A stretch of DNA of 64,000 nt from Sphaerisporangium sp. TRM90804 (GCF_029846175.1 NZ_JARWAC010000038.1:22879-86878), one strand, 5' to 3'. Positions 52,939-63,046 are shown, counted from the stretch's first letter. Program-made: numbers and translations. The notes: generated by a model not told the origin, from the letters alone.

Positions 52939-53943
52939 ATGACCGGTGTGACGCCCCGGGCATGGCGGGCCGGCCAGATGAGCGTCGCCACCGACGCGCC
53001 GAGCCCGGCGCGGATGTCCGCCGCGCGGCGGCGGGACGCCCTGGAAGCCGTCCGCGCCCAGCTCGCCGTGATCAACCGGACCGGCGTGAGCGCCCGGGTG
53101 TGCGAACCCCTCGGCGACGCCTCCCTGGGCGGGCTGGCCCGCACCGTCAACGGCACGCTGGCGCGGCTGGAGAGCGCCCGGCGGCAGGTGGACGTCATGG
53201 CCGAGGAGCAGCGCCGGTTCGCCCGCGACGCCGCGCACGAGCTGCGGTCGCCGGTCGCAGGGCTGCGCGCGGAGCTGGAGGAGGCCCTGCTGCACCCCGA
53301 CCAGACCCGCCTGGACGACCTGCTGCACCGCACCCTGAGGGGCGTCGGGGAGCTGGAGGAGACCATCGCCGCGCTGGGCGTGCTCGCCCGGCCCGAGCCG
53401 CGGCCGTCCGCCGAGCGCGTGCACGTCGACCTCGCCCGGCTGGCGCACGACGAGGCGTCCCAGCGCGACGACCGGCACGAGGTCGAGCTGCCCCGCCCCA
53501 GGGGGATCCTCGTGGAGGCCAGCCCGGCCCACCTGCGCCAGGCCCTTTCCCTCCTGCTCGACAGCGCCCGGCGCCAGACCACGGGCACCGTGCGCGTGGA
53601 GGTGCGCCAGGAGGGGGACATCGCCGAGCTGTGGGTGCTGTGCGGCGGCGCGGGCCCGGCGGAGGGCGCCGCGAAGGAGCCCTGCCGGCCGTTCACCCGG
53701 CTGGACACCGCCTGCCCGCCGGGCAGCGGCGCCGGGCTCCGCCTGTCGATCGCCCGGGGCATCGCCCACGCCCACCACGGCACCCTGCAGCTGCGTGATC
53801 TGCCGACCGGGGGCACCGGCTTCGTGCTGCGGCTGCCCGCCTCCGGCACGCGGCCGCCCGAGCGCGCGCACGGCCAGGCCCGGTACGGCCGGTGCGCGCC
53901 GGCCCGCCCGGCGCCGTCCGGCCCCGGCCACGACGCCGTCTGA
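52939..53943 (+). CDS. Degenerate sensor histidine kinase, no membrane domain
   Basis: 334 residues. A HAMP-like start and DHp helix (RRFARDAAHELRSPVAGLRAEL) are present. The ATP domain is worn: the N box reads RQALSLLLDSARRQ, lacking the expected Asn residues, and the DxGxG motif is CGGAG. There are no membrane segments. The last 30 residues are Pro/Ala/Arg-rich. ATG at 52939 follows GGGAGGG. No response regulator adjoins it. It may be a dead remnant or a scaffold. Confidence 0.75.
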   Translation: MTGVTPRAWRAGQMSVATDAPSPARMSAARRRDALEAVRAQLAVINRTGVSARVCEPLGDASLGGLARTVNGTLARLESARRQVDVMAEEQRRFARDAAHELRSPVAGLRAELEEALLHPDQTRLDDLLHRTLRGVGELEETIAALGVLARPEPRPSAERVHVDLARLAHDEASQRDDRHEVELPRPRGILVEASPAHLRQALSLLLDSARRQTTGTVRVEVRQEGDIAELWVLCGGAGPAEGAAKEPCRPFTRLDTACPPGSGAGLRLSIARGIAHAHHGTLQLRDLPTGGTGFVLRLPASGTRPPERAHGQARYGRCAPARPAPSGPGHDAV

Positions 53944-54134
53944 GCCAGGTCCGGTGCGGTGGCTCACCGTCCCCGCCGGTCTCCTCCCGCGCCGCACCGT
54001 CGCCGAACGGCGCGTCGCGGCCGGCCGCCGCGACCCCGGCCGCGGCCCGCCGGTGACCGGCTCCTCCCGGGGGATGAGGGGCATCTCCGCCCCCAGCAGG
54101 GTGGCCACCAGCTCAGAAGACCTAAATTTGATGA

Positions 54135-55328
54135 GTGCGCACCGCCCCCGCCAGTCCGCGTCAATGGCTGAGACGCCATCCTCTGATCGGCGACTCCGCG
54201 TTCGCGGCCCTGCTGGCGGCGCTCTCGGCGGGGGTGCTCGTCCTGCGCGCCCCTGCCGAGGGCCCGGACACGACGCCGGTCGTGGCCGGCGTCGCCCTCA
54301 TCCTTCTGGCGTGCCTTCCGGTGGTCTTCCGGCGGCGCTGGCCGTTCCTGATGCTGTGCGCCGCCGAGCCGCCGCAGATCGCCCTCTCCGTGCTGTCCCC
54401 CGGCCTCGGGATCACCGGCGTGGCCTCGCTCGTCCTGGTCTACACGGTGGCCGCCTACCGGGGGCTGGCGCTCAGCCTGGTGGCCCTCGCGGTGTGGGCC
54501 GCGGGCTACGTCACCGCCATGGTGGCGTCCGGCTTCGCCGACGACTGGACGTCGCACACCTTCGTCGTCGTGGTCACGACGGCGGTGTGGGTGATCGGCC
54601 GCTCGGTGCGGCTGCGCCGGGCCTACCTCGCCGAGCTGGTCGACCGGGCCGAGCGCCTCGAACGGGCCAGGGACGCCGACACCCGCGCCGCCCGGGCCGA
54701 GGAGCGGTCGCGCATCGCCCGGGAGCTTCACGACGTGGTCGCCCACCACGTGAGCGTGATGACCGTCCAGGCCGCGGCGGCGCGCAAGGTGCTGGACACC
54801 CGGCCCGAGGCCGCCAAGGACGCCCTCGTGGCGATCGAGGAGCTGGGCAGGACGGCCATGCGCGAGATGCGTGGCATCGTCGGCGTGCTGCGCACCGACG
54901 GCGAGGCCGGCGAGCTGGCCCCCCAGCCCGGCATGGGCGACCTGCCCGGCCTGGTCGACCAGATGCGCGAGGCGGGGCTGCGCGCGCAGCTGTGGATGGA
55001 GGGCGAGCGGCGGGCGCTGCCCCCGGGCATCGACCTCGCGGCCTACCGCCTCGTCCAGGAGGCCCTCACCAACAGCCTGCGCCACGCGGGCCCGGCGGCG
55101 CGGGCGTGGGTGACCGTGCGGCACGAGCCCGGCATGCTGCTCGTCCAGGTGGAGGACGACGGGCGCGGGCGCGGCGCCGAGCGTCCCGCCCGCGGGCCGG
55201 ACCACCGCCCCGGGCATGGATTGGTCGGCATACGCGAGCGAGTTGCCCTTTATGGTGGAATCCTGCGGATCGGCCCACGACAGGGGGGCGGATTCGAGGT
55301 CCGCGCACGATTCCCCCTCAAGGACTGA
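54135..55328 (+). CDS. Sensor histidine kinase (NarL/DesK type)
   Basis: 397 residues. Four or more membrane segments (about 20-155), a coiled linker, HisKA_3 box RIARELHDVVAHHVSVM, and an HATPase domain (VQEALTNSLRHA, VEDDGRG, HGLVGIRERVALYGG). GTG at 54135; a TAAATT box ends six bases before it, which suggests a leaderless transcript. It is followed by its response regulator after 3 bp. Confidence 0.93.
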   Translation: MRTAPASPRQWLRRHPLIGDSAFAALLAALSAGVLVLRAPAEGPDTTPVVAGVALILLACLPVVFRRRWPFLMLCAAEPPQIALSVLSPGLGITGVASLVLVYTVAAYRGLALSLVALAVWAAGYVTAMVASGFADDWTSHTFVVVVTTAVWVIGRSVRLRRAYLAELVDRAERLERARDADTRAARAEERSRIARELHDVVAHHVSVMTVQAAAARKVLDTRPEAAKDALVAIEELGRTAMREMRGIVGVLRTDGEAGELAPQPGMGDLPGLVDQMREAGLRAQLWMEGERRALPPGIDLAAYRLVQEALTNSLRHAGPAARAWVTVRHEPGMLLVQVEDDGRGRGAERPARGPDHRPGHGLVGIRERVALYGGILRIGPRQGGGFEVRARFPLKD

Positions 55329-55331
55329 CAG

Positions 55332-56015
55332 ATGACAATCAGGGTGCTGCTGGTCGACGACCAGCCGCTTCTCCGTACCGGCTTCCGCCTGATCCTGGAG
55401 GCCGAGACCGACCTCACGGTGGTCGGCGAGGCGGGCAACGGCTCCACCGCGATGGACCAGTCGCGGGCCCTGCTGCCCGACGTCGTCCTCATGGACATCC
55501 GCATGCCCGGCGTCGACGGCATCGACGCCACCCGGCGCATCGTGCGCGACGCCGCGCCCGGCGCGCACGTGCCCCGGGTGCTGGTGCTGACCACCTTCGA
55601 CCTGGACGAGTACATCGTCGAGGCGCTGCGGGCCGGGGCGAGCGGCTTCCTGCTCAAGGACGTGCCGCCGGACGAGCTCGTGCAGGCGATCAGGGTGGTG
55701 GCCGCGGGCGACGCGATCGTCGCGCCGAGCGTGACCAGGCGGCTGCTCGACCGGTTCGCCGCCCGCCTGCCCTCGGCCCACCAGCAGGCGACCCCGGCGC
55801 GGGTCAACCGGCTGACCGAGCGCGAGCTTGAGGTGCTGCGCCTGATCGCCCGGGGCATGTCCAACGCCGAGATCGCCGCCGAACTGGTGGTCAGCGAGAC
55901 GACCGTGAAGACGCACGTCGGCAACGTGCTCACCAAGCTGGCGCTGCGCGACCGCGTGCAGGCCGTGGTGCTGGCCTACGAGACCGGGTTGATCACCCCG
56001 GGCGCGATCCCCTGA
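55332..56015 (+). CDS. NarL-type response regulator
   Basis: 227 residues. Receiver domain with phosphoacceptor Asp55 ([10 protein letters not shown]), acidic pocket VDD, and Lys in LLKDVPPDE. The LuxR-type HTH is [25 protein letters not shown] at about 160-185. Partner of the upstream kinase. Its last 13 codons overlap the 3' end of the converging peptide ABC gene by 40 bases. Confidence 0.95.
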   Translation: MTIRVLLVDDQPLLRTGFRLILEAETDLTVVGEAGNGSTAMDQSRALLPDVVLMDIRMPGVDGIDATRRIVRDAAPGAHVPRVLVLTTFDLDEYIVEALRAGASGFLLKDVPPDELVQAIRVVAAGDAIVAPSVTRRLLDRFAARLPSAHQQATPARVNRLTERELEVLRLIARGMSNAEIAAELVVSETTVKTHVGNVLTKLALRDRVQAVVLAYETGLITPGAIP

Positions 56016-57055
56016 TCACCCGCGTCGCCCGCGGCGGCGACGGGCTCGGCGGGGCCGGCGTCCTGCGGCGTGTTCTCCGGGAAGTGACAGGCCACCTGGT
56101 GGCCGGGGAGCAGCTCGGCCAGCGGCGGCTCGACGGTGCGGCAGACCTCCTGCGCCTTCCAGCAGCGGGTGTGGAACCGGCAGGCGGGCGGCGGGTTGAT
56201 CGGGCTGGGCACGTCGCCCTGCAGGCGGATGCGGTCGCGCTGGGTGCGCCGCTTCACGTCGGGCACCGGCACGGCCGACAGCAGCGCGTTGGTGTAGGGA
56301 TGCAGCGGCGCCTTGTACAGCATGGCGCTGTCGGCGATCTCGACGATCTTGCCGAGGTACATGACGGCGACGCGGTCGCTGATGTGCCGGACCACCGACA
56401 GGTCGTGGGCGATCACGACGTAGGTGAGGTCGAGCTCGTTCTGCAGGTCCTCCAGCAGGTTGACCACCTGGGCCTGGATGGACACGTCGAGCGCCGAGAC
56501 CGGCTCGTCGGCGATGATCAGCTTGGGCTTGAGCGCGAGCGTCCTGGCGATGCCGATGCGCTGGCGCTGGCCGCCGGAGAACTCGTGCGGGTAGCGGTTG
56601 TAGTGCTCGGGGTTGAGCCCGACCAGCTCCAGGATCTCCTGGACGGCCTTCTTGGTGCCCTGCTCGGTCTTGACGCCCTGGATGCGGAACGGGGCGCCGA
56701 CGATCGCGCCGACGGTGTGGCGCGGGTTGAGCGAGCTGTAGGGATCCTGGAAGATCATCTGCATGTCGCGGCGCAGCGGGCGCAGGTCGCCCTGCGACAT
56801 GTGGCTGATGTCCTTGCCCTCGAAGACGATCTTCCCGGCCGTGGGCTCGATCAGCCGGGTGATCAGGCGCCCGGTGGTGGTCTTGCCGCAGCCGGACTCT
56901 CCCACCAGGCCGAGCGTCTCGCCCTTGACGACGTCGAACGTCAGGCCGTCGACCGCCTTGACGGCCCCGACCTGCCGCTGGAACAGCCCTTTGGTGATCG
57001 GGAAGTGCTTCTCGAGGCCCTGGACGGAGAGCAGGGACTCGGTCGACTGGCTCAC
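55976..57055 (-). CDS. Oligopeptide ABC transporter ATPase (DppF/OppF)
   Basis: 359 residues. Walker [10 protein letters not shown], signature EFSGGQRQR, Walker [13 protein letters not shown], and the oligo_HPY C-terminal segment with three or more Cys ([14 protein letters not shown]) that in this family holds an Fe-S cluster. GTG at 57055 overlaps the stop of the upstream ATPase. Last gene of the peptide operon; its end overlaps the response regulator by 40 bases. Confidence 0.93.
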   Translation of the reverse strand: MSQSTESLLSVQGLEKHFPITKGLFQRQVGAVKAVDGLTFDVVKGETLGLVGESGCGKTTTGRLITRLIEPTAGKIVFEGKDISHMSQGDLRPLRRDMQMIFQDPYSSLNPRHTVGAIVGAPFRIQGVKTEQGTKKAVQEILELVGLNPEHYNRYPHEFSGGQRQRIGIARTLALKPKLIIADEPVSALDVSIQAQVVNLLEDLQNELDLTYVVIAHDLSVVRHISDRVAVMYLGKIVEIADSAMLYKAPLHPYTNALLSAVPVPDVKRRTQRDRIRLQGDVPSPINPPPACRFHTRCWKAQEVCRTVEPPLAELLPGHQVACHFPENTPQDAGPAEPVAAAGDAGDQGIAPGVINPVS

Positions 57056-58077
57056 GCGGACTCCAGGGTGGGTTTGATCTCGTTCTCCCAGATGCCACGC
57101 CGCTCGTCCTTCGACAGGTGGCAGCGCACCAGGTGGCCGCCCTCGGTCTCGAGCAGGTCGGGCACCTTCGTCGTCGCCTTGCCGTCCGTGCGCGGCTCGT
57201 AGGCGCAGCGCGGGTGGAACGCGCAGCCGGACGGCACGTTGATCAGGGACGGCGGCGTGCCCTTGATGGGCATCAGCCGGTCGGTGCGTTCGCGGTCGAG
57301 GCGGGGCATCGAGCCCAGCAGCCCCCAGGTGTAGGGATGCTCGGGCCGCTCGAAGATGTCGGACGCCGAGCCGTACTCGATGCATCTGCCGCCGTACATC
57401 ACCAGGATGTCGTCCGCCAGCTCGGCGACCACGCCGAGGTCGTGCGTGATGATGATCAGCGCGGAGTCGAACTCCTGCTGCAGGTCGCGCATCAGGTCGA
57501 GGATCTGCGCCTGGACGGTGACGTCCAGGGCCGTCGTCGGCTCGTCGGCGATCAGCAGCTCGGGGTCGCAGCTCAGCGCCATGGCGATCATCGCGCGCTG
57601 GCGCATGCCGCCGGAGAACTCGTGCGGGTAGCTGTCGACCCGCCGGTCGGGCTGCGGGATGCCGACCCTGCCCAGCAGGTCGATCGCGTGCTTGCGCGCG
57701 ACCGCCTTGCCGACCGGGTGGTGGATCCGGTAGGCCTCGACGATCTGCTGGCCCACCGTGTAATAGGGGTGCATGGCCGACAGCGGATCCTGGAAGATCA
57801 TCGCCATCTTCTTGCCGCGCAGAGTCCGCACGTGCTCGGGCGTGGCCGAGACGAGCTCCTCGCCGTCGAGCCAGATCTCACCGGAGATCTTGGCCCGGCC
57901 GCCCTTGTGCAGGCCGAGGATGCCCAGGCTGGTGACGCTCTTGCCGGACCCGGACTCGCCCACGATGCCGAGCGTCTTGCCGCGCTCCAGCGCGAAGGAC
58001 AGCCCGTCGACCGACTTGACGAGGCCGTCGTCGGTCGGGAAGTGGATGCGCAGGTCCTTGAGCTCGAGAAAACTCAC
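57052..58077 (-). CDS. Oligopeptide ABC transporter ATPase (DppD/OppD)
   Basis: 341 residues. Walker [10 protein letters not shown], signature [18 protein letters not shown], Walker [13 protein letters not shown], switch [12 protein letters not shown], and the oligo_HPY motif with [12 protein letters not shown] at 58077 overlaps the permease stop. It pairs with the following DppF-type ATPase. Confidence 0.94.
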   Translation of the reverse strand: MSFLELKDLRIHFPTDDGLVKSVDGLSFALERGKTLGIVGESGSGKSVTSLGILGLHKGGRAKISGEIWLDGEELVSATPEHVRTLRGKKMAMIFQDPLSAMHPYYTVGQQIVEAYRIHHPVGKAVARKHAIDLLGRVGIPQPDRRVDSYPHEFSGGMRQRAMIAMALSCDPELLIADEPTTALDVTVQAQILDLMRDLQQEFDSALIIITHDLGVVAELADDILVMYGGRCIEYGSASDIFERPEHPYTWGLLGSMPRLDRERTDRLMPIKGTPPSLINVPSGCAFHPRCAYEPRTDGKATTKVPDLLETEGGHLVRCHLSKDERRGIWENEIKPTLESA

Positions 58078-59093
58078 GAGAGCCTCACTCTCGGGTCGAC
58101 CACCGCGTACAGGAGGTCGACGACCAGGTTCGCCACCACGACGAAGAACGCGGCGACCAGGGTGACGCCCATGACCTTGGGAAGGTCCTGGTTGGTGATG
58201 GCGTCGATGGCGTACTTGCCGATGCCCGGCAGCGAGAAGGTGCTCTCGGTGAGCACCGCGCCGCCCATGAGCAGGCCGAGGTCGAGACCGAAGATCGTCA
58301 GAATCGGGGTGAGCGCGCCGCGCAGGCCGTGTTTGAAGACGACCACGCGTTCGGTGAGCCCCTTGGCGCGCGCCGTGCGTATGTAGTCCTCGTTCATCGT
58401 CTCCAGCATGCCCGACCTGGTGAGCCGGGCGTACCCGGCCGCGTACAGGAAGGCCAGCGTGATCCAGGGCAGGATCAGGCTGTAGGCCCACTGCGCCGGG
58501 TTGACGAAGAACGGGGTGAAGCTGCCGCCGGGCGCCGTCAGCGCCAGCGGGCGTCCGTAGCTGAACACCACCAGCGAGACGATGCCGGTGAAGAAGATGG
58601 GGAGCGAGACGCCGGCGAGCGCGATGCCCATCGCCGCCCGGTCGAAGAAGCTGCCGCGTCTCAACGCCGACAGCACGCCCGTCGCCACTCCGGCGATCAG
58701 CCAGATGACGGCGGCCCCCAGGGCGAGTGACAGCGTGACCGGCAACCGGTTGAGCAGGTCGGGCCACACCGGCAGCCGGGTGAGGAACGAGTAGCCGAAG
58801 CAGGGCGCCGGGCAGCGCTCGACGCCGGGACCGTAGTCGTAGTCGGCGCCGGTGACGATGCCCTTGGCGAAGCGGCCGTACTGCACGATCAGCGGGTCGT
58901 TGAAGCCCAGCCTCTCGGCCGCGACCGTCACCTGCTGCGCGGACGCCGTACGGCCGACGTACCGCGCGGCGAGGCTCTCGGAGGTCGCCCCCGCGAGCCG
59001 CGGCACCAGGAAGAAGATCGCGAAGGTGATCATGCTCACGATCGCGATCATGACGACCGCCCAGATCAGGCGCCTGATGATGTATGTGACCAC
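58074..59093 (-). CDS. Oligopeptide ABC transporter permease (DppB/OppB)
   Basis: 339-residue permease with six membrane segments. The N terminus MVTYIIRRLIWAVVMIAIVSM is typical. The EAA-like loop is YIRTARAKGLTERVVVFKHGLRGALTPI. A periplasmic loop with two Cys (GVERCPAPCFGYSFL) is slightly unusual. GTG at 59093 with GGGGGGACA before it. Confidence 0.93.
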   Translation of the reverse strand: MVTYIIRRLIWAVVMIAIVSMITFAIFFLVPRLAGATSESLAARYVGRTASAQQVTVAAERLGFNDPLIVQYGRFAKGIVTGADYDYGPGVERCPAPCFGYSFLTRLPVWPDLLNRLPVTLSLALGAAVIWLIAGVATGVLSALRRGSFFDRAAMGIALAGVSLPIFFTGIVSLVVFSYGRPLALTAPGGSFTPFFVNPAQWAYSLILPWITLAFLYAAGYARLTRSGMLETMNEDYIRTARAKGLTERVVVFKHGLRGALTPILTIFGLDLGLLMGGAVLTESTFSLPGIGKYAIDAITNQDLPKVMGVTLVAAFFVVVANLVVDLLYAVVDPRVRLS

Positions 59094-59108
59094 TGTCCCC
59101 CCGGCTCC

Positions 59109-59134
59109 GGGGGCCGGCCATCGGGCCGGCCCCC
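59109..59134 (-). terminator. Perfect hairpin between binding-protein and permease genes
   Basis: GGGGGCCGGCC (59109-59119) and GGCCGGCCCCC (59124-59134) are exact arms around ATCG. It lies 45 bases after the binding-protein stop and 15 before the DppB start on the minus strand. Such an intra-operon stem usually raises the amount of binding protein relative to the downstream genes. Confidence 0.6.
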
Positions 59135-59179
59135 TGCCGCGTTCACGTGCCTAATCGGATCTTTCGGGCGACGCAGTGG

Positions 59180-60952
59180 CTACTGCAGGCCCATGTTCAG
59201 GTAGTCGTACATGTTGGTGGAGTTGCTGACATACAGGTTCGTCAGCCCCTTGCCGCGGATCAGCAGGCTCTTCGCCCACAGGCCGGGCAGGATGTATGCG
59301 CCCTCCATGACCTTCTGGTCGATCTGGCCCCAGATGGCCTCACGCGCGGCGACGTCGGTCTGCTCGGCCGCCTGGTCGAGCATCTTGTCGACCTCGGGGT
59401 CGCGAACGCTGATGTTGGAGGAGCCGCCGGTCTCGCGGATCACCCGGCTGTCGACGATCTGCGACAGGAAGCCGTAGCCGTCGGGCCAGTCGGCACCCCA
59501 GCCGTTGACGACCAGGCCGAGCTTGTTGTCCTTGGCGTAACCGGGCTTGCCGGCGTACAGGGCGAAGTAGTCGGCCTGGGGGAAGGGCTTGAGCGTGAGC
59601 TTGATGCCCACCCGGCCCAGCGACTGCTGCAGGGCCTCGGCGGCCGCCTTCTCCTTGGGGCGCTCGCTGCGGTAGGCGATGTTGGTCTCGAAGCCGTTCG
59701 GCTGACCGCAGGCCGTGAGGTGCTCCTTGGCCTTGGCCTCGTCACCGTGGTTGTCCGGGCCGCTGGGGTACAGGTTGATGTTCTTGGCACCCGGGATGAT
59801 CGGCGGCATCAGGCTGGTCGCGATCTGGCCGCCGGAGAACTCGCCTCCGTAGGCGGTCTGGTAGGCGGCCTTGTCGGCGGCGTACTGGACGGCCTTGCGG
59901 CAGTCGAGGTTGTCCAGGGGCGCCACGTTGCCGTTCACCGAGGTGTACCAGAGACGCGGGAGCGTCGGGTTGTCGGTGTTGGCCTTCAGGGCGGGGTCGG
60001 TCAGCAGCCGGCTCAGCGAGGCGGGCTGGGCGCCGGTGCCGGCGATGTCGACGTGCAGGTCGCCCGAGAGCAGCCGGTTGTCGATGTCGTCGGCGTTGAC
60101 GTTGACCGTGACCTCGTAGCCGTCGGGCAGCGCCTTGCGGAGCGGGTCGGTGGCCTGGTCCCAGTTGGGGTTGCGGACCAGGTTGAAGCCCTTGCCGATC
60201 TCGTTCTTGTCGAACATGTACGGCCCGGTGGAGATGACGTGCTCGCGGTACTTGGCGCCGGTGTCCTTGGCCTCGGGGACGGGCATCGTCGCCGGGAGCT
60301 GCGCGAAGTAGTCGAAGCCGCTGTAGGCCTGCTTCAGGTGGAAGACGATCGTCTGGTCGTCAGGCGTCTCGATGGCGCTGTCGACGTTGACGCCCTTGGA
60401 CTTGTAGGGGCCCTTGTAGTCCTTCGGCCAGTTCAGCGTGTCGTTGAAGTAGGTGTACCCGTCGGGGAACACCTCCTTGTCGAACGACCGCATGATGCCG
60501 TACTTGACGTCCTTCGAGGTGACCGGCGTGCCGTCCTCGAACTTGACGCCCGTGCGGATCTTGTAGGTCCAGGTCTTGGCGTCGTCGCTCGGCGTGCCGA
60601 GGCTCTCGGCCAGGTCGGGGACGAGCTCGTTGCCGGCGTCTCCGGGCGCCGGCTTGAACATCACCAGCGTGCGCCCGTAAAGACGGGCGAAGTTCCAGGA
60701 GTAGCCGTAGTAGGTGTCCGCGGGGTCGAGGGAGTCCCAGTCGCCGGCGTTGGCGAACTTGATGATCCCGCCCTTCTTGTCGGAAGGGTTGAACACCTGC
60801 GTGACGGCGGCGTTGAACGCCGCCGGCGGCGCGCCCGCCGGCGCCGCGCCGGTCTGGCTCGGCGTCGAGGTGGCACCGCCACCACAGGCGGACAACGCCA
60901 GGGACAAGGCCGCCCCCAGGGCGGTCAGCCCCAGTGTGGTCTTTCTCTTCAT
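59180..60952 (-). CDS. Oligopeptide-binding lipoprotein (SBP family 5)
   Basis: 590 residues. Signal peptide with lipobox ALSAC (Cys23). The body has family 5 features: TYKIRTGVKFEDGTPVTSKDVKYGI and IVFHLKQAYSGFDYF. It would deliver oligopeptides (or another family 5 ligand such as nickel or sugar) to the permease pair. ATG at 60952 with AAGGGG eight bases before it. 55 bp separate it from the upstream permease. Confidence 0.95.
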   Translation of the reverse strand: MKRKTTLGLTALGAALSLALSACGGGATSTPSQTGAAPAGAPPAAFNAAVTQVFNPSDKKGGIIKFANAGDWDSLDPADTYYGYSWNFARLYGRTLVMFKPAPGDAGNELVPDLAESLGTPSDDAKTWTYKIRTGVKFEDGTPVTSKDVKYGIMRSFDKEVFPDGYTYFNDTLNWPKDYKGPYKSKGVNVDSAIETPDDQTIVFHLKQAYSGFDYFAQLPATMPVPEAKDTGAKYREHVISTGPYMFDKNEIGKGFNLVRNPNWDQATDPLRKALPDGYEVTVNVNADDIDNRLLSGDLHVDIAGTGAQPASLSRLLTDPALKANTDNPTLPRLWYTSVNGNVAPLDNLDCRKAVQYAADKAAYQTAYGGEFSGGQIATSLMPPIIPGAKNINLYPSGPDNHGDEAKAKEHLTACGQPNGFETNIAYRSERPKEKAAAEALQQSLGRVGIKLTLKPFPQADYFALYAGKPGYAKDNKLGLVVNGWGADWPDGYGFLSQIVDSRVIRETGGSSNISVRDPEVDKMLDQAAEQTDVAAREAIWGQIDQKVMEGAYILPGLWAKSLLIRGKGLTNLYVSNSTNMYDYLNMGLQ

Positions 60953-61007
60953 CTACACAACCCCTTGTTGTCGGAGCCAGGGAATCTACGGGGGAACGGG
61001 ATCGAGC

Positions 61008-62000
61008 TCATCGTGCCCTCGGGTCGAGGGCGTCGCGGAGACCGTCACCGAAGAGGTTGAAGGCCAGCACGGTGATGAAGATCGCCATACCGGGGAAGAA
61101 CATGAAGTGCGGGATCGTGTAGAACCGCACCGCGTCCGACAGCATGCCGCCCCAGGTGGGGGTCGGCGGCCGGACGCCCACGCCGAGGAACGACAGTGCC
61201 GCCTCGAACAGGATGTTCGTCGGGATCAGGAGGGTGGCGTACACCAGGATCGGCGCCACCAGGTTGGGCAGCATCTCACGGAAGATGATGTACGGCCCGC
61301 GCGCGCCGAGGCTGCGGGCGGCGTCGACGAACTCGCGCTCGCGCAGCGAGAGCGTCTGGCCGCGCATGATGCGCCCGATGTAGGGCCAGTTGAAGAACCC
61401 GATGATGAAGACCAGCAGGGACACCCGCAGCGCGTCGCCGGACAGGCCGAAGGCGGTGTCGGGCACGATGCCGGCGAGGGCGATGGCGAAGACCAGCAGC
61501 GGGAAGGCGAGGAAGACGTCCATGGCCTTGCTGATGACCGAGTCGACCCATCCGCCGAAGTAGCCGGCCATGACGCCGAGCATGGTGCCGATGACCACCG
61601 AGAGCAGCGTGGCCAGGAAGGCGATCAGCAGGGAGATGCGCGCGCCGTAGATGATGCGGCTGAAGATGTCGCGGCCGTTGACCGGCTCGACGCCGAACGG
61701 GTGGGTCCAGCTGATGCCGGTGCCGTCCACGGGCGCCATCGTCTCGGAGCTGATGAGGTCCTGGTTGAACTTCGTGGGCTCGTGGCCGATCAGGCCGACG
61801 ATCAGCGGGGCGAAGACGGCGACCAGGATGAGGAAGACCACCACCCCGGCACCGGTGAGCGCCACCTTGTCGCGCTTGAGCCGCATCCACGCGATCTGCC
61901 CGAGGGACCGGCCCTCGATGGCCTTGGCCCGCGTGCCGTCCAGCACGGCATCCGGCGCGGCCTCGAGCTCCGAGCCGGAGACGTCGAGCGGTGCGGTCAT
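61008..62000 (-). CDS. Oligopeptide ABC transporter permease (DppC/OppC)
   Basis: 330 residues with six membrane helices after a 45-residue cytoplasmic start. HPFGVEPVNGRDIFSRIIYGARISL and VDAARSLGARGPYIIFREMLPN (EAA loop) are diagnostic. ATG at 62000 behind GGGGG. It is the first gene of the operon. A candidate promoter on the minus strand is TTGAGC (62167-62172) and TACTGG (62144-62149), 17 bases apart, but the match is modest. Confidence 0.93.
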   Translation of the reverse strand: MTAPLDVSGSELEAAPDAVLDGTRAKAIEGRSLGQIAWMRLKRDKVALTGAGVVVFLILVAVFAPLIVGLIGHEPTKFNQDLISSETMAPVDGTGISWTHPFGVEPVNGRDIFSRIIYGARISLLIAFLATLLSVVIGTMLGVMAGYFGGWVDSVISKAMDVFLAFPLLVFAIALAGIVPDTAFGLSGDALRVSLLVFIIGFFNWPYIGRIMRGQTLSLREREFVDAARSLGARGPYIIFREMLPNLVAPILVYATLLIPTNILFEAALSFLGVGVRPPTPTWGGMLSDAVRFYTIPHFMFFPGMAIFITVLAFNLFGDGLRDALDPRAR

Positions 62001-62353
62001 ATTTGTTCGGCCCCCTGGATCCAGACGAGGTTCTCCGTCTGACGCGGTGTCCGGTCGCCGGTGGCTCTCGGACGTCGCCCCATGTTCGGGCAGGCCGCGT
62101 ACACGGCCCCCGGACGCAGAATCTATGTGCTGAGCTGCAATGACCAGTACCTCAAGCTGCTATGTGGCTCAACTGTGATTCATGCGAAATTCATTTGTAT
62201 CGATCTTGGTCCGGATGTCAGGGACGTGTCAGGGTTCTGTCCGGGAACGGTGACACGGCGTAGGAACCCGTGTGGGGCCGGGAAGAGAGCGCGCGCCGCC
62301 CTCGGGCCGGGTCTCCGGGGTACGCCGGCGGGCACGCGGGGCCGGGACGCCGC
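62001..62353. other. Promoter zone of the peptide operon
   Basis: Part of a 498-bp gap. Bases 62110-62215 are clearly less GC-rich than the flanks and hold the likely promoter of the peptide transporter. An imperfect inverted repeat (CGTGTCA at 62225 and TGACACG at 62251, with inner GTTC/GAAC) may be an operator. No gene is supported in the gap. Confidence 0.5.
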
Positions 62354-62392
62354 GAGCCCCGGCGCCCGTTTCCGTCGGGCGTTCCGGGGCTC
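62354..62392 (-). terminator. Long GC hairpin downstream of the small membrane gene
   Basis: GAGCCCCGG and CGCCCG (62354-62368) pair with CGGGCG and CCGGGGCTC (62376-62392), with a two-T bulge on one side and a 7-base loop. Fifteen base pairs make it the most stable hairpin in this gap. Read on the minus strand it follows the 162-residue membrane protein gene by about 105 bases. Confidence 0.5.
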
Positions 62393-62498
62393 GTCGGCTG
62401 TTACCGAAACGTGATGACATCGGCCGTGCGGGCGCCCTCCGGGGCGTCCGGGCGGGCGCGGCGATGATCCGCGCCGGCGTCCGGGGCCGGGCCGGGGG

Positions 62499-62987
62499 CT
62501 AGCTGATGCCCCGGCGCTTGAGGATCTCCTCGATGTCGGACAGGTCGTCGTCGGCGGCCGGCGCCGCCTGCTTCGGCGGGAGCGGCCTGCGGTTCGGCTG
62601 TGTCGGGGCCCCGGCGCCCGCGCCCGCGGCCGGGGCGGCGGGCTGCGGCGCACGGGCCGGACGCTCGGCCGGCGCGGCGCGCCTGCCTCGCCTGCGCAGC
62701 AGGCCGGAGACCATGAAGAGCAGCACCGACAGACCCGCGACGGCGACCCCGGCCCACACCATGGGGGAGAAGACCAGCCCGGCGACGAACCCGGCCACGG
62801 CGGTGCCGGCCTGCCAGAGCGCGGGCAGGGCCCCGGTGAGGTAGGCCGCCAACGGGATCAGCGACCAGGCCGCGCCCCGCAGCCCCGCCCCCGCGCCCCG
62901 CCTGCGGAGCACGATGAAGCTCAGCACCAGCCCCGCGGCGGTGACCCCGGCGCACAGCGGTAGCCAGGCGATCTGCTCGTACGACAT
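62499..62987 (-). CDS. Conserved actinobacterial membrane protein
   Basis: 162 residues with three or four membrane segments in the first 97 residues (LPLCAGVTAAGLVLSFIVL, SLIPLAAYLTGALPALW, GVAVAGLSVLLFMVSGLL), an Ala/Pro-rich linker, and an acidic C-terminal helix DDDLSDIEEILKRRGIS. Similar proteins are common near metH in actinobacteria, from memory. Function unknown. ATG at 62987. Confidence 0.8.
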   Translation of the reverse strand: MSYEQIAWLPLCAGVTAAGLVLSFIVLRRRGAGAGLRGAAWSLIPLAAYLTGALPALWQAGTAVAGFVAGLVFSPMVWAGVAVAGLSVLLFMVSGLLRRRGRRAAPAERPARAPQPAAPAAGAGAGAPTQPNRRPLPPKQAAPAADDDLSDIEEILKRRGIS

Positions 62988-63046
62988 AACGGCCGCCCCC
63001 TCGTCATCGCTTTACCGTTCCATCCTGGCACGTGTGAAGTTGATCG

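Noticed and set aside
54131..54400. Alternative ATG at 54131 for the sensor kinase
   Set aside because: It is in another frame from the kinase; the kinase frame starts at GTG 54135.
62061..62414. 117-residue frame in the gap upstream of the peptide operon
   Set aside because: No ribosome site or homology; it covers the likely promoter, an inverted repeat and a terminator hairpin.
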